Assembly (NCBI GenBank): GCA_012523405.1
Contig: JAAYIN010000077.1
Coordinates: 1-58,802 of the forward strand
DNA length: 58,802 nucleotides
From: Clostridiales bacterium
GTDB taxonomy: Bacteria > Bacillota > Clostridia > Christensenellales > Aristaeellaceae
Direction of reading: 5' to 3'
Shown: positions 23,900-33,378 of the stretch, in pieces
Layout of the letters: each line of letters opens with the position of its first letter
Numbering within the stretch: position 1 is the first letter of the stretch
The notes under the pieces: model-generated
The model's database searches: none
Seen by the model: only the letters and a program-made list of their open reading frames with translations
What the model was told of the DNA's origin: nothing
Position numbers and translations under genes: made by a program

Positions 23900-24841
23900 T
23901 TAGCCCTTTCTACGCATATTTTGGGCGATGCGCAGCGCCATGTGCAATGCGTCTGTATCGGGAAACGCAGTAGACAAACCGAGCTGATCTTCAAGCAATG
24001 CCGCCAGATGCTGCGATACATAGCGATTTTGAACCAGCACGCTGCCCCACAGGAGCACAGGGGTACGTTCCTTGAGCATTCTCGCTGCATCTTGGGTCGG
24101 CATGGCCAGCATCAGGTCGCGTATCAGCGCATAGGCACTGGCGGCAGACCGATCAAGGATGCGCCTTGCTACAGGATCGCCCGCCTCCGCCGCCTTGGCG
24201 GCAACGACCGCAAAGCGCGCCACAGCAGGCTTATCGCTGATATGCTCGACCGCATATGCATTGAGGGAAAGCCCGTCCTTCACCGGGTAAACCTCTCGCA
24301 GCTCCCGCGTCAGCATCGGGCATTGCTCGCGCCCATCCAAGCTGTTTCCAACCGCACGCAGCACGTCCATGCCGATATCGTAGGCACTTCCTTCATCGCT
24401 GAGCAGCCAGCCCCAGCCGCCCTTGCGGTGCAGCTGTCCCGCGCTGTCCTTCGCCATGGCAATCGAGCCCGTTCCCACAATGACCATCGCCTGCGGCTTG
24501 TCCTCCGCCGCCAAGAAAACTTCGCAGTCATTAACGATGGATAGACTCTGCCAAGGAAAACCAATCTGCACAAACAGCTGATGGCATGCTGCGCGAAGTT
24601 CCTGCGAATCCACGCCGCTCACAGCAGCGCAAACACCCAAGAACGACTCAGGACTTGCGCCGAGCTCTCGAGTTGCTTGCGCCGCAAGGTCGCCATAGCG
24701 CTGGCGGCATACCTCCATCGGCACGGCATTGAGGGTACAACCCTCACCTTCAAAATGCCATGTTTGCTGCCGATCAGCGGTGGTGACCACCATGCGTGCA
24801 TGGGTTCCTCCGATGTCAAATCCTGCGAAATATTCTTGCAT
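23900..24841 (-). CDS. BadF/BcrA-type kinase (N-acetylglucosamine kinase-like)
   Basis: An ASKHA-fold kinase with phosphate-1 loop FAGFDIGGTHARMVV, the catalytic-base Asp in LSIVNDCEVFLAA, phosphate-2 MVIVGTGSIAMAKD and the family hallmark GGWGWLLSDEGSAYDIG. The same arrangement occurs in eukaryotic-type NagK and bacterial amino-sugar kinases, which phosphorylate GlcNAc, glucosamine or similar sugars at O6. It has 313 residues, the usual length. It follows the SIS gene by 6 bp in the cluster A operon, consistent with phosphorylation of the amino sugar freed by the GH9 enzyme. Substrate by inference. Confidence 0.83.
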   Translation of the reverse strand: MQEYFAGFDIGGTHARMVVTTADRQQTWHFEGEGCTLNAVPMEVCRQRYGDLAAQATRELGASPESFLGVCAAVSGVDSQELRAACHQLFVQIGFPWQSLSIVNDCEVFLAAEDKPQAMVIVGTGSIAMAKDSAGQLHRKGGWGWLLSDEGSAYDIGMDVLRAVGNSLDGREQCPMLTRELREVYPVKDGLSLNAYAVEHISDKPAVARFAVVAAKAAEAGDPVARRILDRSAASAYALIRDLMLAMPTQDAARMLKERTPVLLWGSVLVQNRYVSQHLAALLEDQLGLSTAFPDTDALHMALRIAQNMRRKG

Positions 24842-24847
24842 CCGATA

Positions 24848-25903
24848 TCACTCTTTCGTTTCCATCAATCTGATATACTCGGGAAACTGCGGTTTATTGC
24901 AGTTGATGCCCTTCGCCGCAGAGCCGTGCGCAGACAAGAGCTGTCCAAAAAACATCAGCTCAAAGGGGAGCGTCAGCGGATCGCCGCTGCCCAGCAAATG
25001 AAGCACATGCGGAGCGGGCGGGATGGCGGCTAGGGTGGTGACGACCATTTGCATGCAGCCCTTATCCATGGCAAACGCATCCAGACGCACCATGCGCTCT
25101 GCGTTTTGCTCCGTTGCTGCGAGCAAAATATTGCATTGCGTCTTGGCGATGGTATTTTGCACCCCATGCAGGTATTCTTCAAATTCATAGGCGTATGCGG
25201 GTACATAGAGCGTTTCAAGCACCTTCAGGGCGCTCTCCATGGCGGTCGGATAGCCGACATCCTCTGATATGAATGTGAAATGAGGTCTAGCTATCAGCGC
25301 ATCCAAATGGCGATGCACGAATGCCTCGCTGCGCCTGAGGTTTTCCTGCGCGTTGTCAAAGGACAGCGCCAATGCGGACATGACCGCGGTGATTTGCTCA
25401 TGGGTAGCGCTCTGCCACGACTGCGCCAAAGAAATGGCAAACAGGTACAGCGCAAGGATGGTACCCGTGACCCCCTTGGTCTTTGGTCCGATGGTCTCCT
25501 CCCCGCAGCCCACAAGCCAATGCAGCTTGCAGCAAGACGCGATGGGTGAATGCTCATCCGCCGTGACCGCGACCACTTGATACCCCGCCTGATGAAACGC
25601 CAGCGCGGACTTCATGGTGGACGTGCTGCATCCCGATTGCGAAATGACCATCACCAGCGTATGCGCGCCATCGGGCAAGCACTTCGGGATACGGGTGGGC
25701 ATGACGGCTGTGGTCTCGGCCTTGAGCAGTTTTTCAAACAACGGTGCAGCCGCAACCGCTGCATTATACGAGCTTCCTGTGCCAATGAGCAATATTCTCT
25801 CACAGCGGTTCACCGCAGCGGTAATCATCGCCTGCGGCGGCGCCGCGAGCATAGCGCGCCAAGTGCTCGGCTGCTCTGCGATATATTCCTTGATAGTATT
25901 CAT
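24848..25903 (-). CDS. SIS-domain sugar isomerase/deaminase-like protein
   Basis: Two SIS (sugar-phosphate isomerase) domains are visible: the first with LIGTGSSYNAAVAAAPLFEK and VISQSGCSTSTMKSAL, the second around YPTAMESALKVLETLYVPAY, matching the GlmS isomerase half, AgaS or FrlB type. These enzymes handle ketose or aldose amino-sugar phosphates or deglycate fructosamine phosphates. Start at 25903, with GGAGG upstream; the longer frame to 25945 overlaps the GH9 gene and lacks a site. ATGA overlap with the GH9 gene shows coupling. With the kinase downstream it suggests sugar-6-phosphate isomerisation with ammonia or amine release. Confidence 0.83.
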   Translation of the reverse strand: MNTIKEYIAEQPSTWRAMLAAPPQAMITAAVNRCERILLIGTGSSYNAAVAAAPLFEKLLKAETTAVMPTRIPKCLPDGAHTLVMVISQSGCSTSTMKSALAFHQAGYQVVAVTADEHSPIASCCKLHWLVGCGEETIGPKTKGVTGTILALYLFAISLAQSWQSATHEQITAVMSALALSFDNAQENLRRSEAFVHRHLDALIARPHFTFISEDVGYPTAMESALKVLETLYVPAYAYEFEEYLHGVQNTIAKTQCNILLAATEQNAERMVRLDAFAMDKGCMQMVVTTLAAIPPAPHVLHLLGSGDPLTLPFELMFFGQLLSAHGSAAKGINCNKPQFPEYIRLMETKE

Positions 25904-28284
25904 CCTTGATCCTCCTGCATTAAATCTCCCGCAATCCAAAGCCAACGACCCACAGGCGTCGTCCAGACCTCCCTGTATGTCGCGATATTCGCCTGCGGCC
26001 AGTAGGGCAGATCATCATCCCCCTGCGTCTGCACCCCAACGGGAATCTCGCCCACCGTCTCGCCCAGCAACGCGGTATACTGCTGACCGAACCGATCGCC
26101 TTCGCCATAGATCAGCGACTGACCAAACGGATTCTTGCCAAGCGTCCAGTACAGTTGCTCCCGAGCGATCTCGCGCAGCTCCTCGTCCCCAAAATAGCGC
26201 GCCAAAAGCGAGGCGGCTTTGCCCATGGACAGATGCATGGCAGAGTTGCCGCGGTATGAGAACCATACGGGGAAGCATTTGACGTAATAGCCATTGCCCA
26301 GCGCAATGCCCTGCTTGAGCTGTGCCTGGTAGTGCTGCTTCTCGCGGGCAAGGTCGACGCGGGGATGGACGCTGCCAAAGCTAAGCTCGTCCTGCGTCTC
26401 AGACTCATGGAACATGCCTGCTGGAATCATGCCGTAGGGCTTGGTGTAGTGCATCAGAGATTTGAGCCAATCGCCGTAAAGCCGCATGCTCTCCTCCCAC
26501 TGCACGCGCTGAGGGCATTCGGGCTGCGTGGTGCTGATCGCTTCCAGCGCCTGCATAAAGATCTGGTCTCGCCCTTGATGGGAGAAATGGACGATCACCT
26601 TCTGGGTTTCATCGCGGTAGAAGAAGCCCTGCATCGGCACGCCTTCCGTTCCTCTTTCTTGGCACAAAAGCATGAGCGAAATGAACTCGCGCGCAAATGC
26701 GCCGTACTGCTCATCGCCTGTGGCTGTATACAGTTTGGACGCTGCCCAAGAAGCCGCGGCATAATACTGGGACAGGCTTGCGCTGTTGGTATGCTCGCGC
26801 CAGTAGGGCTCCTCCAGCCCAACCTCACGGAAGCGTTCCAGCGCAAAGGCATAATCCGCCTTCGCTGCATCTCGGCATTTCCATGCCAGTGCGCTGTCAT
26901 TTCCCTCAAACGCCATGCCCGCAACCGCTTCCACGCCCGCCATCACAAAGTTATCAAAGGAGCGATTGTGCACGCGCGCTTCGCAGTCGTCCATATTGCC
27001 GCATTGTCCGTCCGTCCAGCGGCGAATGGTTGCGCCCGTTGCGCGGTAGCCGTCTCCAAAGCGCATGCGCAGCACGAAGTCAATCCCCCACGCCGCCTCT
27101 TCCAGCAAGCGCGCGTAAAGCAAAGCGTTCTTGCCTTTGCTCGCCTGCGCAACTTCCAAAATAGCCTCAGCGATTTCGGCGGTCTGTATGGTTTGCTGGG
27201 ACACATCAGCGGCATCATGCCACCCGCCCTGATAGGCGATGGTTACGCCATTGTGCGCGGCTAAAATATCCCCATGGCAAACGCCGTGTTTTTGCGCGAC
27301 AGGGTGGCCGCAGCGCTCGCAGTACAGGAAGTTAATCAGCTTCCAAACGGTGCTTTCCGCGATGCTGTGATCGATTCGGAATGTGCCGCTGGTATATTGA
27401 CCAAAGTGAAGCCTATACTCGCCCTCCTGCACCAACGGCGAGAAATCCAGCACTGCAAAATCACCCTGTACGCCTTGCACCTGCTTGATATCGCCTGCAT
27501 AGACCGCTTCTCCTTGAAGGTTTAGCACAGAAAACCGCTTTTGCTCCGTATTGGCCAGCGCTGTTTTCACGCCCTGCGGCCAGTAGCCCGTGGTTGGGTA
27601 CACCGCGGTTTCCCTCTCGCATTGCCAGCCATGCACCACATTGGGCGTTTCAACCGTTTGCAGGCAAATGTCCTTTAGCTCAAAGCGCAGCTCCTCTGCA
27701 CCGCTGAGCTCTTGCCCATAGCGGTGCACGTTGAACGAAATCTCTACCAAACGGTCGTGGGGAATGGAATCGATCTCCCACAGGCAGGTATTCCACTCAA
27801 AATTGTTCAGATTGATGGCATTGAATCCCTCGCGCGAATACTCATCGGGGATTTTTTGAACGCCGTCATTCACGAAGCCAACGCGTATGATCGGGCTGTG
27901 CAGGCCGCAGCACATCGGGCGAATTTGGAATGAAATGCGGTTGCCCTTGGGGGCGCTTAGCCCCGCGAGATTCAGCTTGGCGATATAAGAACCAAACGTT
28001 GCGTAATGCCCCTTTGGAGCGTCAACCGAGCGCGCCTCATTCTGTGGCCAGTGATCCCCGCGCGCGCCAGTTTTGAGCACGAGCACCCGCTCCTGCGTCA
28101 ATTCCGCCTCGCCTTCGCCCTCAAAGCTCCAGCATTCCATCCCGCCAACCTCAAACAAGTCGGTACTCGCCAGCACATCCTTTTGCGCATCGTATGCGGA
28201 CATCTCGCGGCTCGTATCCGCAGCCATAGGGCGGTGAACATAAAGCGAATCCATCAATTGCTTGTCCAGCTGATCGTTCTTCAT
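25900..28284 (-). CDS. GH9-family glycoside hydrolase, intracellular
   Basis: The 794-residue protein has three parts: an N-terminal beta-sandwich, possibly carbohydrate-binding (about 40-215); an Ig-like CelD_N-type domain (about 225-310, ending in the typical EGEYRLHFGQYTSGTFRI); and an (alpha/alpha)6 GH9 catalytic domain. The catalytic part starts with YQGGWHDAADVSQ (the DAGD-like Asp pair) and ends with LGKNPFGQSLIYGEG. The acid Glu probably lies near YREVW at the C-terminus. There is no signal peptide, so it acts on imported oligosaccharide. GH9 contains endoglucanases but also cytoplasmic exo-beta-glucosaminidases; the amino-sugar kinase and SIS neighbours favour the latter. Substrate by inference. 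Confidence 0.85.
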   Translation of the reverse strand: MKNDQLDKQLMDSLYVHRPMAADTSREMSAYDAQKDVLASTDLFEVGGMECWSFEGEGEAELTQERVLVLKTGARGDHWPQNEARSVDAPKGHYATFGSYIAKLNLAGLSAPKGNRISFQIRPMCCGLHSPIIRVGFVNDGVQKIPDEYSREGFNAINLNNFEWNTCLWEIDSIPHDRLVEISFNVHRYGQELSGAEELRFELKDICLQTVETPNVVHGWQCERETAVYPTTGYWPQGVKTALANTEQKRFSVLNLQGEAVYAGDIKQVQGVQGDFAVLDFSPLVQEGEYRLHFGQYTSGTFRIDHSIAESTVWKLINFLYCERCGHPVAQKHGVCHGDILAAHNGVTIAYQGGWHDAADVSQQTIQTAEIAEAILEVAQASKGKNALLYARLLEEAAWGIDFVLRMRFGDGYRATGATIRRWTDGQCGNMDDCEARVHNRSFDNFVMAGVEAVAGMAFEGNDSALAWKCRDAAKADYAFALERFREVGLEEPYWREHTNSASLSQYYAAASWAASKLYTATGDEQYGAFAREFISLMLLCQERGTEGVPMQGFFYRDETQKVIVHFSHQGRDQIFMQALEAISTTQPECPQRVQWEESMRLYGDWLKSLMHYTKPYGMIPAGMFHESETQDELSFGSVHPRVDLAREKQHYQAQLKQGIALGNGYYVKCFPVWFSYRGNSAMHLSMGKAASLLARYFGDEELREIAREQLYWTLGKNPFGQSLIYGEGDRFGQQYTALLGETVGEIPVGVQTQGDDDLPYWPQANIATYREVWTTPVGRWLWIAGDLMQEDQG

Positions 28285-28298
28285 CGTTCTTGATCTCC

Positions 28299-28760
28299 TT
28301 ATTCTGCAATCTCGAAAATAGCTTCCGTCTCAACGGGAATGCCGCCGGGCAGCGCGTACACGCCAATGGCGGAGCGCGCGGGCAGACCCACGGACGCGCC
28401 CAGCAGGTCAACAAGCAGCTGTGTGCCGCCGTTGGCTACCGAAGCTTGCTGCTCAAAATCCTCTGTGCATTGTACGAAAGTCAGTATCTTAGCGACGCTC
28501 TTGATCTTGCGCAGATCGCCAATGCCCGCCTGCAATACCGACAGCACGTTGAGCATGCAGTTTCTCGCATAGTCCTGCCCTGCCTCCACCGATACATCCT
28601 TGCCAAGGCGTCCGCGCACAGGCCCATCGATCACAGGACCGCAGCCCGAAACAAATACCGAGGTGCCGTTTAGGCGTTTGGTGGGAGAATACGTGCCCCC
28701 TTCAGGGGGCACAGGGGGGAGCGTGAGCTGCATTTGCTCCAGCTTTTCATAAATATCCAT
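28299..28760 (-). CDS. RidA-family (YjgF/UK114) protein
   Basis: The 153-residue protein belongs to the RidA/YjgF superfamily in its longer, YER057c-like form: VFVSGCGPVIDG, LGKDVSVEAGQDYARNCMLN, LRKIKSVAKILTFVQC and the C-terminal LVDLLGASVGLPARSAIGVYALPGGIPVETEAIFE. The Arg in PARSAIG is the family's imine-binding residue. RidA hydrolyses 2-aminoacrylate and related enamine/imine intermediates released by PLP enzymes. Here it lies two genes downstream of a D-serine dehydratase/D-threonine aldolase-like enzyme and after an N-acyl-D-amino-acid deacylase, which makes that role plausible. Spacing to GH9 is 14 bp. Confidence 0.87.
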   Translation of the reverse strand: MDIYEKLEQMQLTLPPVPPEGGTYSPTKRLNGTSVFVSGCGPVIDGPVRGRLGKDVSVEAGQDYARNCMLNVLSVLQAGIGDLRKIKSVAKILTFVQCTEDFEQQASVANGGTQLLVDLLGASVGLPARSAIGVYALPGGIPVETEAIFEIAE

Positions 28761-28803
28761 AGTGATGCCTCATTTCTTTCAAATCAAACTTGCCTTGCAA
28801 TGA

Positions 28804-30366
28804 TTATTTCACAAGCGCAACGCCTGCGCTCAAGCAATTCACGGTATCGTTTTGTGCCGCCTTCACGCCGTTTACGATCACGGTATGCATGCCCGTTGCC
28901 ATCTGGCGGGGCTGGGCGTATGTGGCCCTGTCGCGCAGCATCTTGGGATCAAAGACGAGGATGTCCGCGCGCTTGCCCGCCTGCAATCTGCCTCTGTCCC
29001 CCATGCCTACGCGGTCTGCAGGCATGCCGGTCATCTTCCAAATCATGGTTTCCAAGGGCATGCGCTTTTGCTCGTGCACCCATTCCCGTATCGCCTTGGG
29101 AAAAGCGCCGTAGAGCCGCGGGTGCGGGTTTTCGCCTCCGCCATACAGGGCATCCGAAATCAGCGCCGCGTATGGCAAATTTGCAATCGCATGAACATCG
29201 TCCCATGACATGCTCATCAGTATCACGCCCACCCGATTGCCCTCGGTGGCGAGCAATTCCGCCAACATATCCACTGGATGTGCCGACCCCGCAATCTCCT
29301 GTAGGTTTTTTCCCTGATATGCGCTATGGCTCGCCATGGATACGGAGCTGATGATAATCCGCTCCCAGCCAATGCTCTTTGCCATATTGTCCCATCCCTC
29401 ATGTTCACGCTCCAGCTCCGCTTTCAGCGCATCCCGCCCTAAATCCGTGGCAAAGAAGGCAGGATCTTGCTGCTGGAGCGACGGCGGAACGAGGGAGAGC
29501 AGCGTTGTTGCGCCGCCTGCATACGGGTAGAGGTCGACTGTGACCTCAGTGCCCTCAGCCCGCGCAGCGTTGATGCAGTCGATCGCCTCGTAAACGGCGC
29601 TATGCCAGTTGCTGATCCCCGTGGCTTTGAAATGGCTGATGTTGAGGCGCACATTCGCAGCGCGCGCGATCTGTATGACTTCCTTAACGGATTGAACCAA
29701 GCTGTTTCCCTCGCCGCGAATATGCGTGGAGAGCACACCGCCAAAGCGAGCGGCTTCCTCCGCCAGCGCGATATGTTCCGCCAGGCTCATATAGCACTCG
29801 GGCTTGTACATGATCCCAAGCGAAAGCCCTTTGGCACCGCATGCCATCGCCTGCGCTACCAGCGCTCGCTGCGCATTGATCTCATCCTCGCTGCATGGCG
29901 ATGGGTCAAACCCCTTCACCGCATAGCGCACAGCACCCGCCGCCGCCAAATAGCCCACGTTGATGGGCAGCTTTGCAGCTTTGAGTGCAGCGGTATAGCT
30001 GAGATAGTCCGTCAGTCCGCCAACCACCTCGCCTAGCACAGGTTCCATGTATTCGTCAAACGCCGCATCATTGCGGGTTGGGACGGGCGCAAGCCCGCAA
30101 TTGCCCACAATCGTGGACGTAATGCCCTGCCGCAGCTCCAGCTCGCCAAAATCAGGATCGCGCATCAGCGCCAAATCACAATGCCGATGGATGTCCACAA
30201 AGCCGGGCGTGACCGCAAGACCGCTTGCATCGATCACCTCGTCCGCATCGTCCGTCAGCCCTGCGCCAATCTTCGCAATGATGCCGCCGTCCGTCAAAAG
30301 ATCGGCCATCATGGGTGCATCGCCGCTGCCATCGTAGAGCCTTCCGTTTTTGATCAGTATCCTCAT
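28804..30366 (-). CDS. N-acyl-D-amino-acid deacylase (D-aminoacylase family)
   Basis: The 520-residue amidohydrolase starts with the short beta-domain ILIKNGRLYDGSG, then the metal site GFVDIHRHCDLALM (HxH-like) and the family-defining IVGNCGLAPVP (bridging Cys of D-aminoacylases). LSTHIRGEGNS, NISHFKATG and the C-terminal MPADRVGMGDRGRLQAGKRADILVFDP follow. D-aminoacylases remove the acyl group from N-acyl-D-amino acids. The neighbours, a D-amino-acid PLP enzyme upstream and RidA downstream, support action on an N-acylated D-amino acid. It is probably cytoplasmic, with no signal peptide. An alternative is hydrolysis of another N-acyl amine, for example on an amino sugar. Confidence 0.85.
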   Translation of the reverse strand: MRILIKNGRLYDGSGDAPMMADLLTDGGIIAKIGAGLTDDADEVIDASGLAVTPGFVDIHRHCDLALMRDPDFGELELRQGITSTIVGNCGLAPVPTRNDAAFDEYMEPVLGEVVGGLTDYLSYTAALKAAKLPINVGYLAAAGAVRYAVKGFDPSPCSEDEINAQRALVAQAMACGAKGLSLGIMYKPECYMSLAEHIALAEEAARFGGVLSTHIRGEGNSLVQSVKEVIQIARAANVRLNISHFKATGISNWHSAVYEAIDCINAARAEGTEVTVDLYPYAGGATTLLSLVPPSLQQQDPAFFATDLGRDALKAELEREHEGWDNMAKSIGWERIIISSVSMASHSAYQGKNLQEIAGSAHPVDMLAELLATEGNRVGVILMSMSWDDVHAIANLPYAALISDALYGGGENPHPRLYGAFPKAIREWVHEQKRMPLETMIWKMTGMPADRVGMGDRGRLQAGKRADILVFDPKMLRDRATYAQPRQMATGMHTVIVNGVKAAQNDTVNCLSAGVALVK

Positions 30367-30382
30367 TGGAGATTCCTCGTTT

Positions 30383-31510
30383 CTATACGGTCATCCCGCG
30401 AGCCAAAACCCGCTCCTTGGTCAGCATGCCGCCGCTTAGCAGGTAGACTTCATTTTGCTGATTGATGCAGGTGCACACATGGATGGGGATCAGCGTCAGA
30501 ACGTCACCGACCTTAAGCCCCGTGTGACCCTTGCGGGAGACCACTATGCCGTGCTCCTCGTTCATGCGCGCGAGCACGAGGTCATCGCTGTGCTCCACGG
30601 CTGCATATCCGTCAAAACAAAACGGCGGCTGATGCAGCGGGATATCGGTGCCAAAGGTCTTGGTACCGCCGTCAATCACGGCATAGCCCTCATGATTCGC
30701 GCTGACTACCGTCGCCGCATAGCGTACGGCGATATCAAGGGGCTGCGCGACATGCTCCCTGCACAGCAGCTGATCTTTGAATATATAGGTTCCCGGGCGC
30801 ACTTCATTCACAAGCCCTGTTTTGGCAACCGCTACGCCCGTTGGCGATGAGCCTGCGCTTATGTCCTGCAGCTCAATGCCGCATGCGCGGATCGCAGCTG
30901 CCGCAGCCGCCATCATTTCGCCTTCCTCCCGCGCTGCCAGATCGTTATCCTCCGTCAGCTCGCCTTGGTATACCAGCCCCTTGAATGTATATATGCCCGT
31001 GAGGTGCAAATTGGGCAATGCCGCAATTTCCTTGGCGAGCGCCGCCGCCCTGTCCATCTGTATGCCCGTGCGCCCCGCGCCCGTGTCGATTTCCATGCGA
31101 ACTTCAAACGCCGTATTCGCCTGCGCAGCCAACGCGCTTAGGCGGCACGCGCCCTCTGCGCTGTCAATCGCCAAAATCAGGCGCTTGATCTTCTTTTGCA
31201 GCGCTATTGCGCGCATGATGCGAAAATCCCCGATGATGGGGTACGCAATGAAGATATCGTCCAAGCCGCCGTCCGCCATCACCTCCGCCTCGCTGATCTT
31301 CGCGCAGGTGATGCCCGCCGCGCCCGCCGCTACCTGCATGCGGGCAAAGAGCGGCATTTTATGTGTTTTCACATGAGGCCGCAGACGGCAGTTGGTTTGA
31401 TCAATCTCCCGCTGCATCGCCTCTATATTTCTTTGTGCGGTATCCATATCCAGGACGACGCATGGCGTCTGTAATGATTCCAGCTGCTCCCGAGATAGAA
31501 ACATCCGCAT
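30383..31510 (-). CDS. D-serine dehydratase / D-threonine aldolase-like PLP enzyme
   Basis: The protein has an alanine-racemase-type TIM barrel with the PLP lysine in RPHVKTHKMP (about residue 50), preceded by the start motif LQTPCVVLDMDTAQRN. The C-terminal beta domain ends in a metal-binding HVCTCINQ (His and Cys about residues 345-347), as in the eukaryotic-type, zinc-dependent D-serine dehydratase (DSD1) and D-threonine aldolase. 375 residues is the normal length. Products would be pyruvate and ammonia from D-serine (via 2-aminoacrylate, the RidA substrate) or glycine and an aldehyde from D-threonine-like substrates. It sits between the permeases and the deacylase in the operon. Confidence 0.87.
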   Translation of the reverse strand: MRMFLSREQLESLQTPCVVLDMDTAQRNIEAMQREIDQTNCRLRPHVKTHKMPLFARMQVAAGAAGITCAKISEAEVMADGGLDDIFIAYPIIGDFRIMRAIALQKKIKRLILAIDSAEGACRLSALAAQANTAFEVRMEIDTGAGRTGIQMDRAAALAKEIAALPNLHLTGIYTFKGLVYQGELTEDNDLAAREEGEMMAAAAAAIRACGIELQDISAGSSPTGVAVAKTGLVNEVRPGTYIFKDQLLCREHVAQPLDIAVRYAATVVSANHEGYAVIDGGTKTFGTDIPLHQPPFCFDGYAAVEHSDDLVLARMNEEHGIVVSRKGHTGLKVGDVLTLIPIHVCTCINQQNEVYLLSGGMLTKERVLARGMTV

Positions 31511-31523
31511 CCACCTACCTTCC

Positions 31524-32372
31524 TTATGCCTTTAGTCCGCTGGTGGCGATTCCCTGAACAAAGTTACGTTGGAAAATGATAAAGAACACAACAACGGGTA
31601 GAACAAACATCGTCGCCGCCGCCATCAGCTCTGTCCAGCGGACGGTGTACTCGTTCATGTATTGCTGCAAGCCCAATGACAATGTCAGCATCTGCTGCTT
31701 GTTGATATAGATCATAGGTGCGAGATAATCGCTCCATGCATCAATGAAGGCATAGATCGCGACGGTTGTGAGAATCGGCTTACAAAGCGGCAATGCAATC
31801 CTGCTATAGCGCTGGAATTCATTTGCGCCGTCAATGCGCGCCGCTTCCATCAGCGAATTGGGCAGACCGTTGAAGAACTGTCTGGTGATGATGATGTAAA
31901 ACGGTTTTCCAAAGAAAGCCGGCAAAATCAGCGGTACATAGGTATTGGTCAGGTGCAGTGCAGAGTACAGGCGATATAGCGGGATCATGGTGACGGTATA
32001 GGGAATCATCATCACGCCCATGAGCAGCACGGAAATGACCTGCGAGCCCTTCCATTTGATTTTCGCGAGGGAGTAAGCGACCATTGGCGTCACCAGCACC
32101 TCACCGATTACGCTGAGGACGGTGATAAACACCGTGTTTTTCATGTATGACCAATAGGGAATGACGGATTGCGCGACTTGGTAGTTTTCAAATACGAATT
32201 TTCTGGGCAGCAGCTTCACCGGAATGGTGAATGCATCCGAGTTGGTTTTAAAAGAGGTGGATACCATGACGGCAAAGGGTGCTAGGAACACGCAGCACAG
32301 CGCGCATACGATCAAAGCAAAGACCGCCTTTGACAGGCGCTTGCTGAGGCGTCCTGATGTCATCTTCTTCAT
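31524..32372 (-). CDS. Carbohydrate ABC transporter permease, MalG/UgpE-type
   Basis: The 282-residue membrane protein has six predicted TM helices, a typical N-terminal LAPFAVMVSTSFKTNSDAFT and the EAA loop SLMEAARIDGANEFQRYSRI ALPLCKPIL, which docks to the ATPase. It closes with the common FFIIFQRNFVQGIATSGLKA. It is the second permease of the cluster A importer; its ATG follows the stop codon of the first permease directly (TAAATG). No ATPase gene is found in the cluster, so a shared MsmX-type ATPase elsewhere is likely. Confidence 0.92.
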   Translation of the reverse strand: MKKMTSGRLSKRLSKAVFALIVCALCCVFLAPFAVMVSTSFKTNSDAFTIPVKLLPRKFVFENYQVAQSVIPYWSYMKNTVFITVLSVIGEVLVTPMVAYSLAKIKWKGSQVISVLLMGVMMIPYTVTMIPLYRLYSALHLTNTYVPLILPAFFGKPFYIIITRQFFNGLPNSLMEAARIDGANEFQRYSRIALPLCKPILTTVAIYAFIDAWSDYLAPMIYINKQQMLTLSLGLQQYMNEYTVRWTELMAAATMFVLPVVVFFIIFQRNFVQGIATSGLKA

Positions 32373-33302
32373 TTACTCCACCCCCGCATTTTCAGTAGCA
32401 CGCCTTGACAGCTTTGTTGTGAGCAATGACATCAGCGATACCACGATGAACAGCAGCCACGCCATCGCAGACGCTTTGCCCATTTTCAGGTAGACGAAAG
32501 CATTTTGGAACAAGTACAGCGGATACATCAAAATAGAGTTTGCCGGTCCGCCGCTTGCCACGCTCGTGCCGTTGCCCGCGCTGGCGTTGATGATGACGTA
32601 TACCTGTTGGAAGTATTGAAAGGACTTGATCATATTGAGGATCATTTGGAAAACGAGCACATGGGCAATCGATGGAATGGTGATATAGACAAAGGACTTG
32701 AGCGCATTGGCACCGTCGATTTCCGCAGACTCATAATAGCTGGTGGGTACATCCTGCAATGCCGCCATGCAAATGAGCATCGTCGTGCCTGTATTCCATG
32801 TGCCCATCAGCAGCAGCGCCCATTTCGTCCATCTGGGATTAATCAGCCACGAAGGACCGTTGATGCCGAGCATCTCTAGGAAGCTGTTGATAAAGCCATA
32901 GGTGGGGTTGAACATCCAGATCCAAACCATGGTTGCCGCAACCATCGGGATGACCGACGGAAGAAAGAAAATGGTGCGAACCAAGCCTCTTCCCTTGAAA
33001 TTGCGTACAACAACCGATGCCAAAAGCAGTGCAATCAGCAGATTAACAGGAGTGGACACCAGCACCATAAATAACGTGTTTTTGAGCGACTTGAGCACCA
33101 GAGGGTCCTTGAAGATTTGGCGGAAGTTATCCAGACCGACCCATACAGGCGTGGTTACCGCATTAAACTCCGTAAAGCTGTAATACAGCGACGCAATGAG
33201 CGGGTACACGCTGAATATCAGAAAACCTAAGATCCAGGGCAGCGCAAATAAAAATCCATTGATATTGTCTCGGCTGCTCTGTCTTAAACGACGCGTTTGC
33301 AT
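32373..33302 (-). CDS. Sugar ABC transporter permease, MalF/UgpA-type
   Basis: The 309-residue protein has six TM helices, with the N-terminal GFLFALPWILGFLIFSVYPL and EAA loop SYYESAEIDGANALKSFVYI TIPSIAHVL. It pairs with the MalG-type permease encoded immediately downstream. Both accept the binding protein encoded upstream. Substrates of this class are oligosaccharides, glycerol phosphodiesters or amino sugars; here an amino-sugar conjugate is suggested by the operon content. Confidence 0.92.
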   Translation of the reverse strand: MQTRRLRQSSRDNINGFLFALPWILGFLIFSVYPLIASLYYSFTEFNAVTTPVWVGLDNFRQIFKDPLVLKSLKNTLFMVLVSTPVNLLIALLLASVVVRNFKGRGLVRTIFFLPSVIPMVAATMVWIWMFNPTYGFINSFLEMLGINGPSWLINPRWTKWALLLMGTWNTGTTMLICMAALQDVPTSYYESAEIDGANALKSFVYITIPSIAHVLVFQMILNMIKSFQYFQQVYVIINASAGNGTSVASGGPANSILMYPLYLFQNAFVYLKMGKASAMAWLLFIVVSLMSLLTTKLSRRATENAGVE

Positions 33303-33378
33303 TGACCGTGCCTCCTGTTACAAGCAATATTGAGTGCAAGCCGCAGTTTGTTAGAACCACGGCTTGCACATCATGAGA

